Positions 1 through 12,289 of a stretch of DNA of 64,000 nucleotides are shown here, in pieces. Below the pieces are notes generated by a model. That model searched no databases, had not been told where the DNA came from, and saw only the letters and a list, made by a program, of their open reading frames with translations. Positions within the stretch are counted from its first letter, which is position 1; each line of letters starts with the position of its first letter. A program made the position numbers and the translations under genes. Origin of the DNA: Plasmopara viticola (taxonomy: Eukaryota; Oomycota; Peronosporomycetes; Peronosporales; Peronosporaceae); the NCBI GenBank assembly GCA_001695595.3, contig MBPM02000006.1, forward strand, positions 682,001 to 746,000, written 5' to 3'.

Positions 1-3000
1 GCACGAAGACACTATGGTATTGGATAACATTGTGAAGTACTTACGCGCAATACACATCGATTACTCTCTGTTCAAGGTGATCCAGACTAAAATTCTTGGC
101 TGACTACAACACGCATAACTCGGCATTACTTGATGACAATCCTGAGGAAATAAGTACTAGTTTCTTCATTTGAACCTGCGGACTGTATCGCCAAGCCAAA
201 AAATTAACGGAAAGCTTTGCATATGGGCCTCATTCAAGTCACGCACTCAGTGGCCTGTGTGTTGCACATATTATTGCTAAATACTTACACATCTCCGGTC
301 ACAAATTCTTAAAATCTTTCTTGCTCGGCAAGAATATCATTTTAGATGTCTTAACATTTACGTTTACATGTAAATGTCTTAAATTATTGGTTTTTTGAGA
401 AAAATGTGTTCGCTTACTAACGCATTGTGGGAGGGTTGATATGAGCAAGCAAGACGTCTCTTCCTTTCGCAACAAGACAAGCTTATAGCACAATGCGCTG
501 AGGCTAATAAACTGCGAAATTTGACAAGCTTAGACACGGATACTAGACTCTTAAGGCATGAATTGCATTTAATGCAAAGTCATAGGTGGAAGCATGTGGC
601 CTAACGCACATTTGGTGTACACTGCGGAACCATCTCCGACAAAGCAATACACTTACTAATTATAACGATAGATTTACCGGTGTTCCGCTATTTCCATAGG
701 GCAAGCACCATATAAGCGCTCGTCCAGAAAGGGTTTTGAAGCGAAGCGTCGAAGTCTAAGACGATTAGCTCGAAGAGTTCGTGTTGCCTTATCAGACGGT
801 CAGGAAACAGCCTTTGTATCTGGGCTTGTCTGACAGAATAGCCATCTTATGCCCAAGCAGGCAGCAGCTATCAATTATTCTAGCCAACCCTTCTGGCAGG
901 CTAAGCGCAATGTTTATACTAACGCATAGCCAGCGCCATGCTGGCACCGAGAAGCATTTGGCGACGGCGACACAGTTCACGTGTGCGCACATACGTTAAG
1001 CCAACATATGCAACTGATGCCACCAATAATGAATAATGTCACTGAGATACGTCTTTTCACGACCAGATTAACCGCCAAGTGCTGTTCTATGAGCCTCGTA
1101 GAGACTGCGATATTGAAAAGTCTTGTGAAAAAATAAGGATCACCCTAAGTGGCGGGTTGCCTCGATCGGGAATGTTATATGCACACATCAAGACCCAATG
1201 TATCCTCACGCCTGTCAATGCGGGGAATTGTTTGTCATTGTCTTTACTCTTATCGCTTTTTGGTTTAAAGCGAAGCCACAAATATATCGTCTCGCGCATG
1301 CACGATACGGATTAAATTTGCTACGGATAAATTTATGATTATGACTAAATCATAGTCTAAGGTTCGCGATAACGCATACATTTTCCTGCTAATGTCTCAC
1401 CTTCGCGACAAAAAAGAGCTAGCTTCTGTGATAGGTGCCGCGATGCGTAGTGTTGCAACATCTGTGTAAATCACATATAGCGCAAGTCTACCAGATAAGC
1501 CCTAGAACACACTTTGTCGTAACTCATGTGCATATTCGTACTTCTCAGCAGCCTTGAGCTGCCAGTATATGAGCAAAATCACCCCTCGGCACCTTTATCT
1601 TCTCACGCGTTGCAGACGACACGAAATGGTCGTTCTGGAATTGACAAAGCCAGGATTGATGCCTAAAACAGGCTTTTCTTGACTTTGTCACACACACCTT
1701 TTGCTGTCAAGTTTCCCGAACTCTTAATATGTGAAATATCCGACGGCGACTTAGCCACGCTTATGTGATTAGTAATAAGCCCGGGAAAGTAAACGGTCAA
1801 GCCAAGCCACAATTCTAAGCCTTGCTTATTACATAGATTCAGCTGATCTCCAAAAGTTTTGACAATGTGGGGTCTCTTTAAGGGCTAAGCTTTCCAACAG
1901 TACACCCTTGAAATATTTATCTGTACCGACTATGCACTTATCTGCATTAAGTCTTTTCGTGCACATGAACTCGAGCACTGCTAGCAAGTGGGTGGAATAT
2001 TCTTACATAAACATCCGTCTATAATATGGGAAAAATTGTCATGCGTGCGTAATTTCTTGCTTAAAAAGTAAATACTTAGTCAAGGGCACTATGTACTGTA
2101 TCATCCACCATGTTGTTGTGCAACGCATTCGTAATAGAAAACGGGTGTGCGCTAAGATGGGTGCCGCGTTTGTGTTATTATAGGCGTGTGCGATGCGCTA
2201 CTTCATATCTCTCAAAATATTTCCGCCACATGCTTTCGCACAAAAGCATGCATCAGTGACGTACATTATTACTCTGGTATATACACTACCGTGGTTGAGG
2301 TATCATGTTCCGATATTGATTACGTAGGCTGAATGTCCAAACCAATATCGTGAGGACGTACTGTGGTCTTTCTTTGCCATTGCCAAAGAATGAGAATCAT
2401 CAGAAGGATCCTTCTGTATTAAAGACGTCTCAGTGTCTTGATAGCCTGCTACGATCGACAGAAGCTGTATGACCGGCTCTAAAATCTCCTTTATGCTCTG
2501 CAATGAACGTTTCGTCCAGCTCAATCAGAGTATTTGCTGATGAAACAGAATTCGAACCTGCCCCCCTTCGAACCCCCTTTATAAGGGTATACTTTTGAGC
2601 ACTATCACAACTTACCGGCATGTCTATTTCCAAATGGCCTTTACGTCTTGGCCATAGCTCTGCGCTGCTTGATGAGAGCCAAGTGATGACCATTTTTCTT
2701 CGTGGGTCTCGACGGTATCAGAGTTGCTCCGAGCTGATGCTGTTGTGTATTGATGCATTGACGTCTACGTTGACACCCGCAAACACATCGCTCATCAGAT
2801 CTCACACTCAGTGTGATTGTGCCACTTCACGTGCATCAGAAAGGCAGCCTCCAAAATATTCGATCTTAGGCTGACTATGTCACGCTAGGCACTAAGCAAG
2901 CATTTCCCATGATGAACGCTGTATAGCGGGTTACGTACCACTTCATGTGCATCGTCAAGTCTACCGCTTTATTCCCTAAGCCTATAAGCCCATCATGCCG

Positions 3001-6000
3001 TAAGACCATATACCGAGTATGAGCGCTCCCTAGTGGCTCACATACTCATCTTTGCACAGTTGCAGGACCTCTCCCTTCCAATCCTGGCTGAAGCCAATCG
3101 TCTCATTACTTTTAAAATTCTTGGCTTAGCGGCAGTCATGACATGACCGGCATACAACAACTGACGCTTTCTAAAAGCATCGTTTAGTGGGTTACGAGCC
3201 ACTCCACATTCTAACCTTTTGTCCTTATCACTATTATCATCCATATCCATTACTCTGGTAGCCAGGTCGCTGGCCCACTCAGTCAAGTGGTCGCGCCAGA
3301 AGCGCTATTTTTAGCAGAGATAGTTCATAGCCTAATCAAGTCCACCTAGAATTAAACAGGTGGCGCTAAAAGTCCTAGGGCTTGTGGCGCTAAAGCCACG
3401 CTTATTGTTACAGCCCACATCGCGTCCAAGATTGTTCAGCATTTGACGCTTTCAGGACCAATGTTTTATTCACCTAGATCCAAACCGGAAAGATAGAAAA
3501 AATCGACTTTTGCACTTGCCGCTATTTAATAAGTAACAACGACACATTAGTTCGCTCATAGAACTTTAGTCCATGGCTGACATTCTACGCCAGTGGAGGA
3601 TCAACGCGATTATCCGAGACCCCAGAGCCAACAAAGTCTAGATAAACCCTACACGAATGCTCGATACAAACTTACGAGCACGTGTCGCGTAACAGAGCAT
3701 GCTGCAAAGTTCTGCTAATCTCGAGTTGTTCTATTAGGCTGGACAAAGATGAAACGATTTTGATCAGGTTGTCTTGCGCCTACCGGGTGTTGGTTTACTT
3801 CCGCAAAATAACAGACAGCTAATTCGCTGTAAGTTTTTTGGCTCCTAATTGTGTATTAATTGACGCAGGGCACACCTCTGTGGCCAATATTGGGTAACTA
3901 GAATGAAGAATCGAGAGATATTCGCATGCTGACCCGATATATCTCTTTCTGACGAGAATACCTGAGCTCAATGGAAACGGGACCGTCAGATGGGCTCTGG
4001 CTTTGCAAACCTTTCCTTATTCGTGCCGCATGAGATCTGAATTTGATATACAAAACCACCTAACGGTTCAACTTTTGGACAAGTGCGCGCAGCGATGAAA
4101 CACCTGACATCTCTCTCTCTCTGAAAAGGAGAGATGAAGAGATGTCAGGTGTTTCACCGCCGCGCAACTTGTCCAAAAGTTTGTGACTACGCCTTCGCCA
4201 AAAGATTAGCCATCCCAGTCGGAAGTGCATTTGGCTTTTGGAAAAAAATCCTTGAGCTAATCTTGTTCCGACGGCTTGCAAGGAAACTTGATCGTAAACC
4301 GTACGCGCAATTTGTGGGACATGACTTGTGTCATTAGTTGACCTCGGGGGAAAACGCCGCCTTTTTTAGGTATTGCACGTAAGCGCTCATTAGCATCCTA
4401 GCTCACTGAGCTTTGATATCGCCAAAGTCACTCTCTGTTGCTCCGTCAGAAACAAGGTGGCCACCATGTATATTTCTATCTTTCTGACCCAGAACAGTAA
4501 ATGCTTTTCATTTTTCTCGATGCAGTCATCTTTGGCTGAGGTTGCATTTTCAAAGCTAAAAATATTCTAAAACGCGCAGTATTTGCGTCAAATCCTGCCA
4601 GCTTATCCATTTCATCTTGCACGCCCTAAGCACATAAAAATACTGCCTTATTCTCACAGGTTCAGAATCAGAAATGTAAATGGAGCGTAATTATAAGGAC
4701 TGTCAGATGTAGCGGGGCTACCGTAGAGAGACTTTGATTTTTCCTTTTCAATCTTTGCTCTATGTTTAGAGCCAACACTAGTCACACATCGTTTTCTGCC
4801 TGAGAGGTTATAATCAATAACACCTGGGGGTATACATTTACAATTACTTTAGAGCAGAGGCATTTTTACCATGCATTTTGCAATAAATGTGACGTCATCA
4901 TTTTACCCTCTTAATATTGTTCGAAACATCACGTACACGGTGTAGTAGTAGTACTAGCTAGTGTGACATGCACTGTGATCGTAGCAATCCATTACATATT
5001 AAATACGTGCTGGGACTCAACTTTTAAGCCTTGATCTATGAGCTACTGTATGTGAAAATCGCAAGCAAGAAGTCACCTGAGCTACTTTCCATACAGCTTG
5101 AAGCCACTCGGCCTCTTTTCGAAAAAAAAATCTTACACACGGAATCGACAAAAATCTTGAGTGCGATGACCCAATCATGCACCAATAAATCAGCCAGCCG
5201 TGCGGTCCAACAAAAAGGTTTCCAGCGAAAGGTCGAGCGAGCAAACCCATTCAGCGACATAACAACAAATTAAGCGCGGCTCATTATAAGCAAGAGTTTC
5301 AGAAGCAATCCACCGATACAGTTCAACAAGTAAAAAATGCACCTGCCCGCTTGGCCTGAAGCCTTTGTTATGATTGCAGTAAACTGTTGCTCAAATTGAT
5401 CGTGCTTCCATCCCTTGATTCTGATTGTACGGGTACAAAGAAGACGGTGAGTAGCTATTCGGTTATTGGCAGGAAGAAGACTACGCGTGACATAGAATAT
5501 GTGATATTGACCGGTACAGAATGAGATGCTGCATTTAAGCAGCAATCGTGTGTAAACGTCGCTCTCGGCACATTCAGATTTTTGCAGTGCGTACCGACTT
5601 TTGGCTCATTGATTGCTTCCGTCTATAACCCAGCTGCCACCCGAAAGATTTGCAAGCCTATTTGGACGCACTGATGATCTGCAGCATCGGCTTTAGCAAA
5701 ACATCATTTAATCGAAAGTGAGGACACTTAGTGTCGTACCGATGTGCTTGGGCTCTTGATTAATATTGGCATATGAAAGAAAGTAAGCGGTCTACTCTTC
5801 GAAGACGTCTATCAAATTTTCCACCTAAAAAAATATAAGCCAAGCATGGGACGCTAAATCGAATAAACAGAGCAAATCAGGTGCCTTGGCTAGCGGACCG
5901 AGCCATACTCTTGCAGATGTAAAAAGTGAGTGCTTACCTTATCAAAGATGCGGTTGATTGCATGGAATGCTACGCTGCGGTTCGACAATCTTATTCAGCT

Positions 6001-7029
6001 GCAAGCACTCGCTGCCAAAAGTAGCTACATGAGGCAAGTGAGCATTAAGACTGACTTCTTTCTATGGATTATTGACGTATAACATTTTAGGTAGTATCCG
6101 CTACATTGCGTATTAAGGAGAAGCTAACGATAATACACCATGTATGAAAGTAGAAAGCTGCTAATCTCTGGAACATGCGCCATGAATCGTACGTAATAAG
6201 GTGAATTCGTATGACGCACGATAGCTCTTGTGCCTGTTTATCAAGCAAAATGGTGCCAAGATTATCATATCTGAAACCTTTATCGATGACGTCGTTAAGG
6301 TCGTAAACGATGCGGTACAAGAAAGCTATGTTGTGAGTAGTCAGGCTTAATACCAGGCGGAAAATTTTGGTGTGTTGTCGCTCTATCTGAGAATTTAGAT
6401 TTGCCAATTTTCGGTGATATTTGTGTTAACTATACGGTAAAGCTTTCTAAGCGCTTTGACATCAAAAAGTTCCTCAGATCTCTACAAAAGTTGACAAAAC
6501 TTGGCGACTAGTTTATCTTTGGCAAAAGGAGTCTGTGTGAAGGGTCTGCTGTATTTTGTCAGCTGCTCGCGCCAAAGTGTTGGTTTTGCTGATAGCATGC
6601 TTGTACAACCCTCATTAAAACCAAATATAAGGCACTAATCCGGCATGCGGCAAGTTTAGGCTAACACCGTCTTTGGCGGCCACAATGTCAGCACAGCAAA
6701 CTCTGGCTGCATCTTTAACGACCCAATTTGAATCCTTAGCCCTTTATAGATCTTGCTGCGAGTGCATTCATCAGGTTTATCCGCAAAGGACTTGGTGGGA
6801 AGAGCAAGCTCCTTCCGATACCCATATATGAAGAAAACGACGCGTGTATCGCGCAAGTACAGCACGGATGTATAAAGGCCGATCAGTCAAACCATTTTTT
6901 ATGCTCGTGCGTTGGTTTTTTTCGACTCGCGCTTTGCTTACAAAGTCTCTCAAAGGCAATATACAATAAAAAGCTTGCTCACTGCATCAGGATGGTGGAA
7001 CTGTAGTAAAGATTAGCTGATTTTAACCC
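1..7029. other. Gene-poor AT-rich region, no supportable gene
   Basis: I find no reading frame here with a recognisable family, convincing exon structure or coding bias. The longest open frame is 106 codons on the minus strand (6087-6407), and it has no motif I recognise. A minus-strand frame at 3038-3286 has a short stretch vaguely like the C-terminus of LINE polyproteins, too weak to call. The only clear structure is the foldback at 4070-4181. The stretch is best read as decayed repeat DNA flanking the gene island that starts at 7.5 kb. Confidence 0.6.
4070..4181. repeat. Foldback inverted repeat (hairpin)
   Basis: Two arms face each other around a CT/GA-rich centre. The outer 14 bases at 4070-4083 (AACTTTTGGACAAG) are the exact reverse complement of 4168-4181. 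The inner 19 bases at 4096-4114 (TGAAACACCTGACATCTCT) are the exact reverse complement of 4138-4156. The roughly 12-base segment between them is GC-rich and partly paired. The whole could fold into a stem of about 45 bp with a loop of about 25 nt. It may be a small foldback or MITE-like element. No target duplication was identified. Confidence 0.85.
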
Positions 7030-7095
7030 TCACCCCATGCTTGCATGGTCCAAATAGTTTATTCCACCATACATGCTTAGATAAGTGCATGAATA

Positions 7096-7426
7096 AATTG
7101 TATTGTATTGTATTACGTTATCGCGTTGCCAAGTTATGCACGTGCTAGGCTCAGTCTGGCTAGTCCACGGCATAGAGTGGTGTCCGCATACGTCGAGTCT
7201 CGTTCGGCGGGCAGTGCAGCCAGCACCGAGGCCGTGAGGGTCTTCCATAAATTTTGTGTACTTCTGACTTGGTAAGAGCCCAGGTGGCGCCCTGGTGCTG
7301 GACACCGTCGCGTCGAGGGTGAGACTCGTTAGAGACCTGCAGATGCCCGCGATCACCTGCCCGAAGCGCGCGAGCATTTAGCCCCCGCGCTTGGAAGGAG
7401 GGCGTCACCCCAACCTTCTCCGAAAA
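7096..7426 (-). mobile_element. SINE-like (non-LTR) repeat, copy 1
   Basis: This segment of about 330 bp is the reverse complement of the repeat at 24551-24877, with only scattered differences by eye. It is clearly more GC-rich than its surroundings. Read on the minus strand, it ends in a pentanucleotide tail of about three (AATAC) units, seen on the plus strand as TATTG repeats at 7098-7114. A pentanucleotide tail and lack of terminal repeats fit a SINE or the 3' end of a truncated LINE. I could not find a flanking duplication for this copy. It ends about 150 bp upstream of the SMC1 start codon, so it probably lies in that gene's promoter or 5' leader. The open frames inside it are not supported as genes. 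Confidence 0.8.
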
Positions 7427-7577
7427 CTCTATAGATGGTATAATAATATTCGCTAATATAGTACCCCTCATACTATTCTAATCTACATTAATAGTAATTC
7501 TCACCATTATTATCATACCGGTCTCGGAGTTTGCCCATCAAACAGCAACCAGTAGCACCTCTAGTCTTCTCGCCGCC

Positions 7578-10500
7578 ATGGGCCGCATCGCGCGGCTTGA
7601 GTTGAACAACTTCAAATCCTACGGAGGCCATCATGTTGTAGGGCCATTCCACCGCTTCACGGCCGTGATTGGTCCCAATGGAAGTGGCAAGAGCAACCTC
7701 ATGGATGCCATCTCGTTTGTCTTGGGTGTCCACTCGCGTCAGCTGCGTTCAAACCAGCTCTATGATCTAATACACCGAGCACCAAGCGATGGTGCAACCA
7801 TTTATCGCTCAGCATTTGTGACGCTCGTATACGAGCTCACAGCCGACCAGGTGCCGCCTTCCAAGTCTCTTGCGGCTCAGCATCAAGAGAAAGAGGTGCA
7901 ATTTACGCGGCTCATTTCGGAAAAAGGTGTCGGCTCGTACCGGATTGACGGTCAGGATGTGAGCTCAGAGACTTATCAGAATCAGCTCAAGGAGATTGGT
8001 ATTCTAGTAAAAGCACGTAACTTTCTAGTCTTTCAAGGAGATGTCGAGTCCATTGCCAGTAAAAGTCCCGCTGAGCTCACAAAGTTATTTGAGCAAATTT
8101 CCATGTCCGATGAGCTCAAGAATGAGTATGAAAAGCTATCAGATGAAAAAGATGCGGCGGAAGAGAGTACAATCTTTGCGTACAAGCGGAAAAAAGGGCT
8201 TGTGGCTGAAAAACGGCTCGTGAAGGAGCAGAAGGAGGAGGCAGAGCACTTTCGACAGAAACTTGAGGCACTGGTGCGTGAAGTTGCTAAAAAGAGAGAG
8301 TGAAGTTTGACTGTGGCTTACGTTGCTGTGGTGTTGCTTGTAGAATAAGCTACGGGTCGAGCACTACTTGTGGCAATTGTTCCAAGTACAAGAAGACAGG
8401 AAACAGCGACAAGAGACGGTAGATGAGTATCGAGAGACTGGACGCATTTGTGCGCAGAAAGAGGAGATTGTAGCTCAAACATATCAAGAAAAGAAGAAGG
8501 AATTGATGGGTCGTCTACGTGAAGTACGAGCGAATCGTGAGCGACTTCAGGAGTGTCAAAATGAAATGGAAGATATACAGCCACAAGTGATTCGAGTACG
8601 AGAACAGACACAATATGCTCAACGAAAAGTGGTCGAGTCAGAGACAACTGAAACGACAATGAAACGAAGACTAGAAGGCAAAGCTAGTGAGATTGAAGCA
8701 TTGCAAAAAGATCTACAAGAGCTGGAGAGAGCCAAAGCAGAACTTGATGCCAATCAATCTCGCGAAGTGAGTAAAAGTGGAGAGGAAGGCGCATTGGTGC
8801 TGAAAGGTTCGCGTTTAGAGGAGTATCATCGGATCAAAGAGGCGGTACAGGTCAAGACGAGTTTATTACGGAATGAACTCGAAGCAATCTTACGCCAACA
8901 AAATGCAGACAAGAACAAGGTAGACACATTGAATCAGGAGCGTCAAGAGAATCTGAAAATGATTGAAATGCTTACAGACGATCTCAGACAAGCTGACGAG
9001 CGTATTACGAGTATGCAACGAGTTATTGCCGAGACGGAGCGCGATCTTGCTGCAGCAGAGGCCAATGTCCAGTCGACTGAAGACGAAAAACAAGTTCAAG
9101 CGGAAGAGAAGATTAAATTGACGCGGCAATTAGAGATTGTAAGCAACAAGTTGTGCGATCTCAAGGACAATAAGCGCCAGTCGCAGGCCGAGGCGAAGCG
9201 TGCAGACACACTCGAGACACTGAAGCGATTGTATCCTGGTGTTCGTGGTCGTCTTGTGGACCTGTGTAAACCAATACAACGCAAGTATAATATGGCTGTG
9301 ACGGTAGCGACAGGGAAGCACATGGATGCAATTGTTGTGACTGATTACCGGACAGGTCAAGACTGTATTCAATACCTTCGCGAAACACGTGCAGGCAGTG
9401 CACAGTTCATTCCGCTGGATAAAATAAGAGTCAAATCTATCAACGAACGCTTTCGCGGCTTGGGTAAAAACATTAAAATGGTAGTTGATGTGATTGAATG
9501 CGACGCAGAGATTACACCAGCGCTTCATTACGCAGTTGGAGATACTGTCATTTGTGACTCGATTAGCGTTGCCCGGGATCTTTGTTTTCGTCAGAACGAA
9601 AAAGTGAAGGCCGTGACGCTTAACGGAATGGTTGTGAGCAAGAATGGTAGTATGACTGGAGGAAAAACACAGAGTGACATGCGTCGAGCTGGTCGATGGG
9701 ATGAAAAGGAGGTCGCGGCTTTGCAGCAAGAAAAAGACCGACTAATGGATACTATTCGTACTATGGAGCGTCATAGTGCCTCGTATGCCAAGCTACAAAC
9801 GCTACGTACGCTACTTGAAGGCCTCACGAGTCGTCTTACTCATGCTAAAGCTGACTTGGTCATTACTGAAACGAAAAAGCCTAAAATTCAAGCTCGCATT
9901 GAAGAGGCCAAGAAACGAGTGGCTGAAGTGATTGAGCCTGAGCTTTGCACTTTTGTGGCGGCTGTGGAGTCTCGCAAGGCCAAGATTGATGCGCTTCAGA
10001 AGCAGATTCACAACGTGGAAGATGAAATGTTTGCCGAGTTCAGCGAGCAGATTGGCGTCGATAGTATTCGCGTGTACGAAGAGCGAGTGCTTGCCCGCCA
10101 CCATAAGGCCATTGAGATGCGTCGCAAAATCACGGAGCACGAAGCGAAACTTCGTGCACAGGTAAAGCAAGTGGTGTTTTGTAGAGGCCGTGCACTGTTA
10201 TTATAAGCTTTTGTGCTTGTAAATTGTAGATTGAATATTTACAGTCGCAAGACTTTCAGCAACCCATGTTGGCAGCAAAGAAGCGAGCAGCTCATGAAGC
10301 GCAGCACTTGAAGCATTTGGCTGAAGAGGAAGCTAGGCTTATGAAAAGAGTTGCTACGCTCCGGAAGGAAAGACAGGAACAGGAGGAAATACGCAAGCAA
10401 TTGTCAATGAAAGTCGAGGAACTTGAGAAAGAGCTGCGCGAAATTGGCAGTAAAAAGTCTAAATACGAGGAGCGAAAGGGCAAAATTCAGCGACGAATGG

Positions 10501-11426
10501 CAGCAGAAGAGACGGTACTGGAGCGCTTGAAAGACCATAAATCAGAGCTATTTAAACGTGCAGCGTTGGACCAAGTTAAGCTGCCAGTTGTTGCGAACAA
10601 TCTATTGACCGAGGACGTAGAGATGGAAGACGTCAGTGAATCGGGAAATTTTGAAAATTCGGAATTGTTGCTCGGAGATGAAGCTGCAAATCAAGAAATT
10701 GATTTTTCAGCTCTTTCCAAAGCTCACGTAGCGGTGGATGATAAGGAGTTCGATACCATTAATGCCGACTATGAGAAACGGATAAATGCATTACTTGCAG
10801 AACTCGAACTGATACAGCCGAACATGCGCGCGCTCGACAAATTCGACGTGATACAAAGTCGAATTGGAAAAGAAGAAGAGGAATTGGACCGTATTAAGCA
10901 ACAAGCTTTTGCCACAGCGTCAGAGTTTGAACAAGTAAAACAAGCGCGACACGATCGCTTCATGGAAGCATTCAATCACATTTCGGGAGTGATTGACGCA
11001 ACGTACAAGCAATTGACCAAGAGTTCCAAACACCCGTTGGGCGGTACAGCATATTTAAACCTCGAAAATACGGACGAGCCGTACCTTAGCGGCATGAAGT
11101 ACAATGCAATGCCACCAATGAAGCGATTTCGTGAGATGGAAGAATTATCGGGAGGAGAGAAGACGGTCGCTGCGCTTGCTCTTTTATTCGCAATTCACAA
11201 TTATCGCCCTTCGCCATTTTTTGTTCTCGATGAAGTGGATGCTGCTCTGGACAATGTCAACGTGAACAAAGTGTCTACGTTCATTGCCAAGTGTGATTTC
11301 CAATGCGTAGTCATCTCGTTGAAGGATTCGTTTTATGAGAAAGCGGATGCGCTGGTGGGAATCTGCAAAGATATTACGCTGCAACAGTCCAAGTCCTTGA
11401 CTCTGGATCTCACCAAGTTTGACTAA
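7578..11426 (+). CDS. SMC1: SMC1, cohesin core ATPase subunit
   Basis: This is the structural-maintenance-of-chromosomes subunit that pairs with SMC3 in the nuclear cohesin ring, which holds sister chromatids together. Three exons are read: 7578-8282, 8344-10161 and 10230-11426, giving 1239 aa, the usual SMC1 length. Residues 32-40 are the Walker A motif GPNGSGKSN. Long coiled coils flank a hinge at about 530-690, which starts near [10 protein letters not shown]. The C-terminal head has the ABC signature LSGGEKT near 1147 and Walker [13 protein letters not shown], with D1175 and E1176. The start ATG lies in GCCGCCATGG, a strong context. Intron 2 (10162-10229) has GTAAAG...TAG ends. Intron 1 is less certain: the TAG acceptor at 8343 is clear, but the only in-phase donor I see is GTTGCT at 8283. 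A tempting GTGAAG at 8300 is one base out of phase. Confidence 0.96.
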
Positions 11427-11552
11427 ATTAACGCATGCGGATGTCTTTTTTATTTACCTTTTTTGCTACGTGTGCTTAATAATATCATGCGTTTCGACAG
11501 AGTTCCAATGAAGCAAGCGTGTCAACTTTGTTTTCTCAGCGTTATTTTCCTT

Positions 11553-12215
11553 TTAAATGTGCTTTTCTACTGCTCCAAACCGCACCTTCGACGCATATTC
11601 CGCCTCTTTGCGCACGAGTTCCTTAAGTCGATGATCAGTAGCGGCTTGAGCTCGGGGGATCTTGCCAAAATAGCGCTCTACATGGAGCAAGAAGCTCTCG
11701 GCTAAGTGGATCTTGGACGGCACATCCAACGTCACATCAATGGCAGCCGAATCCAGCAGTAGATACAAATCCTCTTTTTCCGGCATTTCATGAGTCCAAA
11801 AGACGCGCATGCTTTGATCGAGGCCACCGATCGTTGAGAAGGGATTACGTCGGGGCAGACGAACCCCATCCATCGCTGCAGTTGCCAAACGGCTTTTACT
11901 AACAAAGTCCAAGTCACTGGTCATCTTCATGGCGTAGTTGACATTACGCCATAAAAATGGACGCATCTGGATCATACGACGTTGCCACCCAACAATGGCC
12001 GCAACTGTAGCTAGCGACAAGTTTTGAACATGAAGTAGCAATTCCAGCAGCTCGACGCTTTGATCGGCTTCAAAAGAGCAACAACAATGTAACAGCTCGT
12101 CGAGTCCGCTTTCTCGTGCTACAATAGCTCTCAACACAATCAGCTCCTCTTCAGACACTGATCCTTCGTACGATGAGGCTTTTGAGCTCAGAGAGTCCAT
12201 AACTGCAAACTTCAT
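11553..12215 (-). CDS. Hypothetical protein, 220 aa, function unknown
   Basis: A single uninterrupted frame from ATG at 12215 encodes 220 aa. I do not recognise the family. It lies 126 bp from the SMC1 stop in convergent orientation and 74 bp downstream of the OCIA-like gene on the same strand, which is typical spacing for this compact island. The N-terminal half is acidic and rich in Leu and Glu, likely helical. The middle carries an aromatic-basic stretch (PFLWRNVNYAMKM). The last 50 residues are charged and probably helical. No signal peptide, membrane segment or zinc-binding motif is visible. The length, the lack of stops and coding-like composition argue that it is real. The antisense frames here are shorter. 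Confidence 0.65.
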   Translation of the reverse strand: MKFAVMDSLSSKASSYEGSVSEEELIVLRAIVARESGLDELLHCCCSFEADQSVELLELLLHVQNLSLATVAAIVGWQRRMIQMRPFLWRNVNYAMKMTSDLDFVSKSRLATAAMDGVRLPRRNPFSTIGGLDQSMRVFWTHEMPEKEDLYLLLDSAAIDVTLDVPSKIHLAESFLLHVERYFGKIPRAQAATDHRLKELVRKEAEYASKVRFGAVEKHI

Positions 12216-12289
12216 TCACTAGTCGAAAACTTGTCAAATTATTTTCATCGGTTATTGCGTTACGATTATCCAAAACTACCAAATTGACT

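Noticed and set aside
2303..2693. Possible copia-type relic on the minus strand
   Set aside because: Two overlapping frames have polar composition like transposon protein but none of the ordered motifs needed for a call.
6087..6407. 106-codon minus-strand frame as a gene
   Set aside because: No motif, no neighbouring exon, and AT-rich surroundings; it is no longer than other chance frames in the gene-poor parts.
7030..7471. Two overlapping minus-strand frames of 103 and 115 codons upstream of SMC1
   Set aside because: They lie mostly within the SINE-like repeat, and the matching frames recur in the other copy at 24.5 kb; the GC-rich repeat explains the open frames.
9130..9729. 199-codon frame antisense to SMC1
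   Set aside because: It is the opposite strand of conserved SMC1 hinge coding sequence and has no motif of its own.
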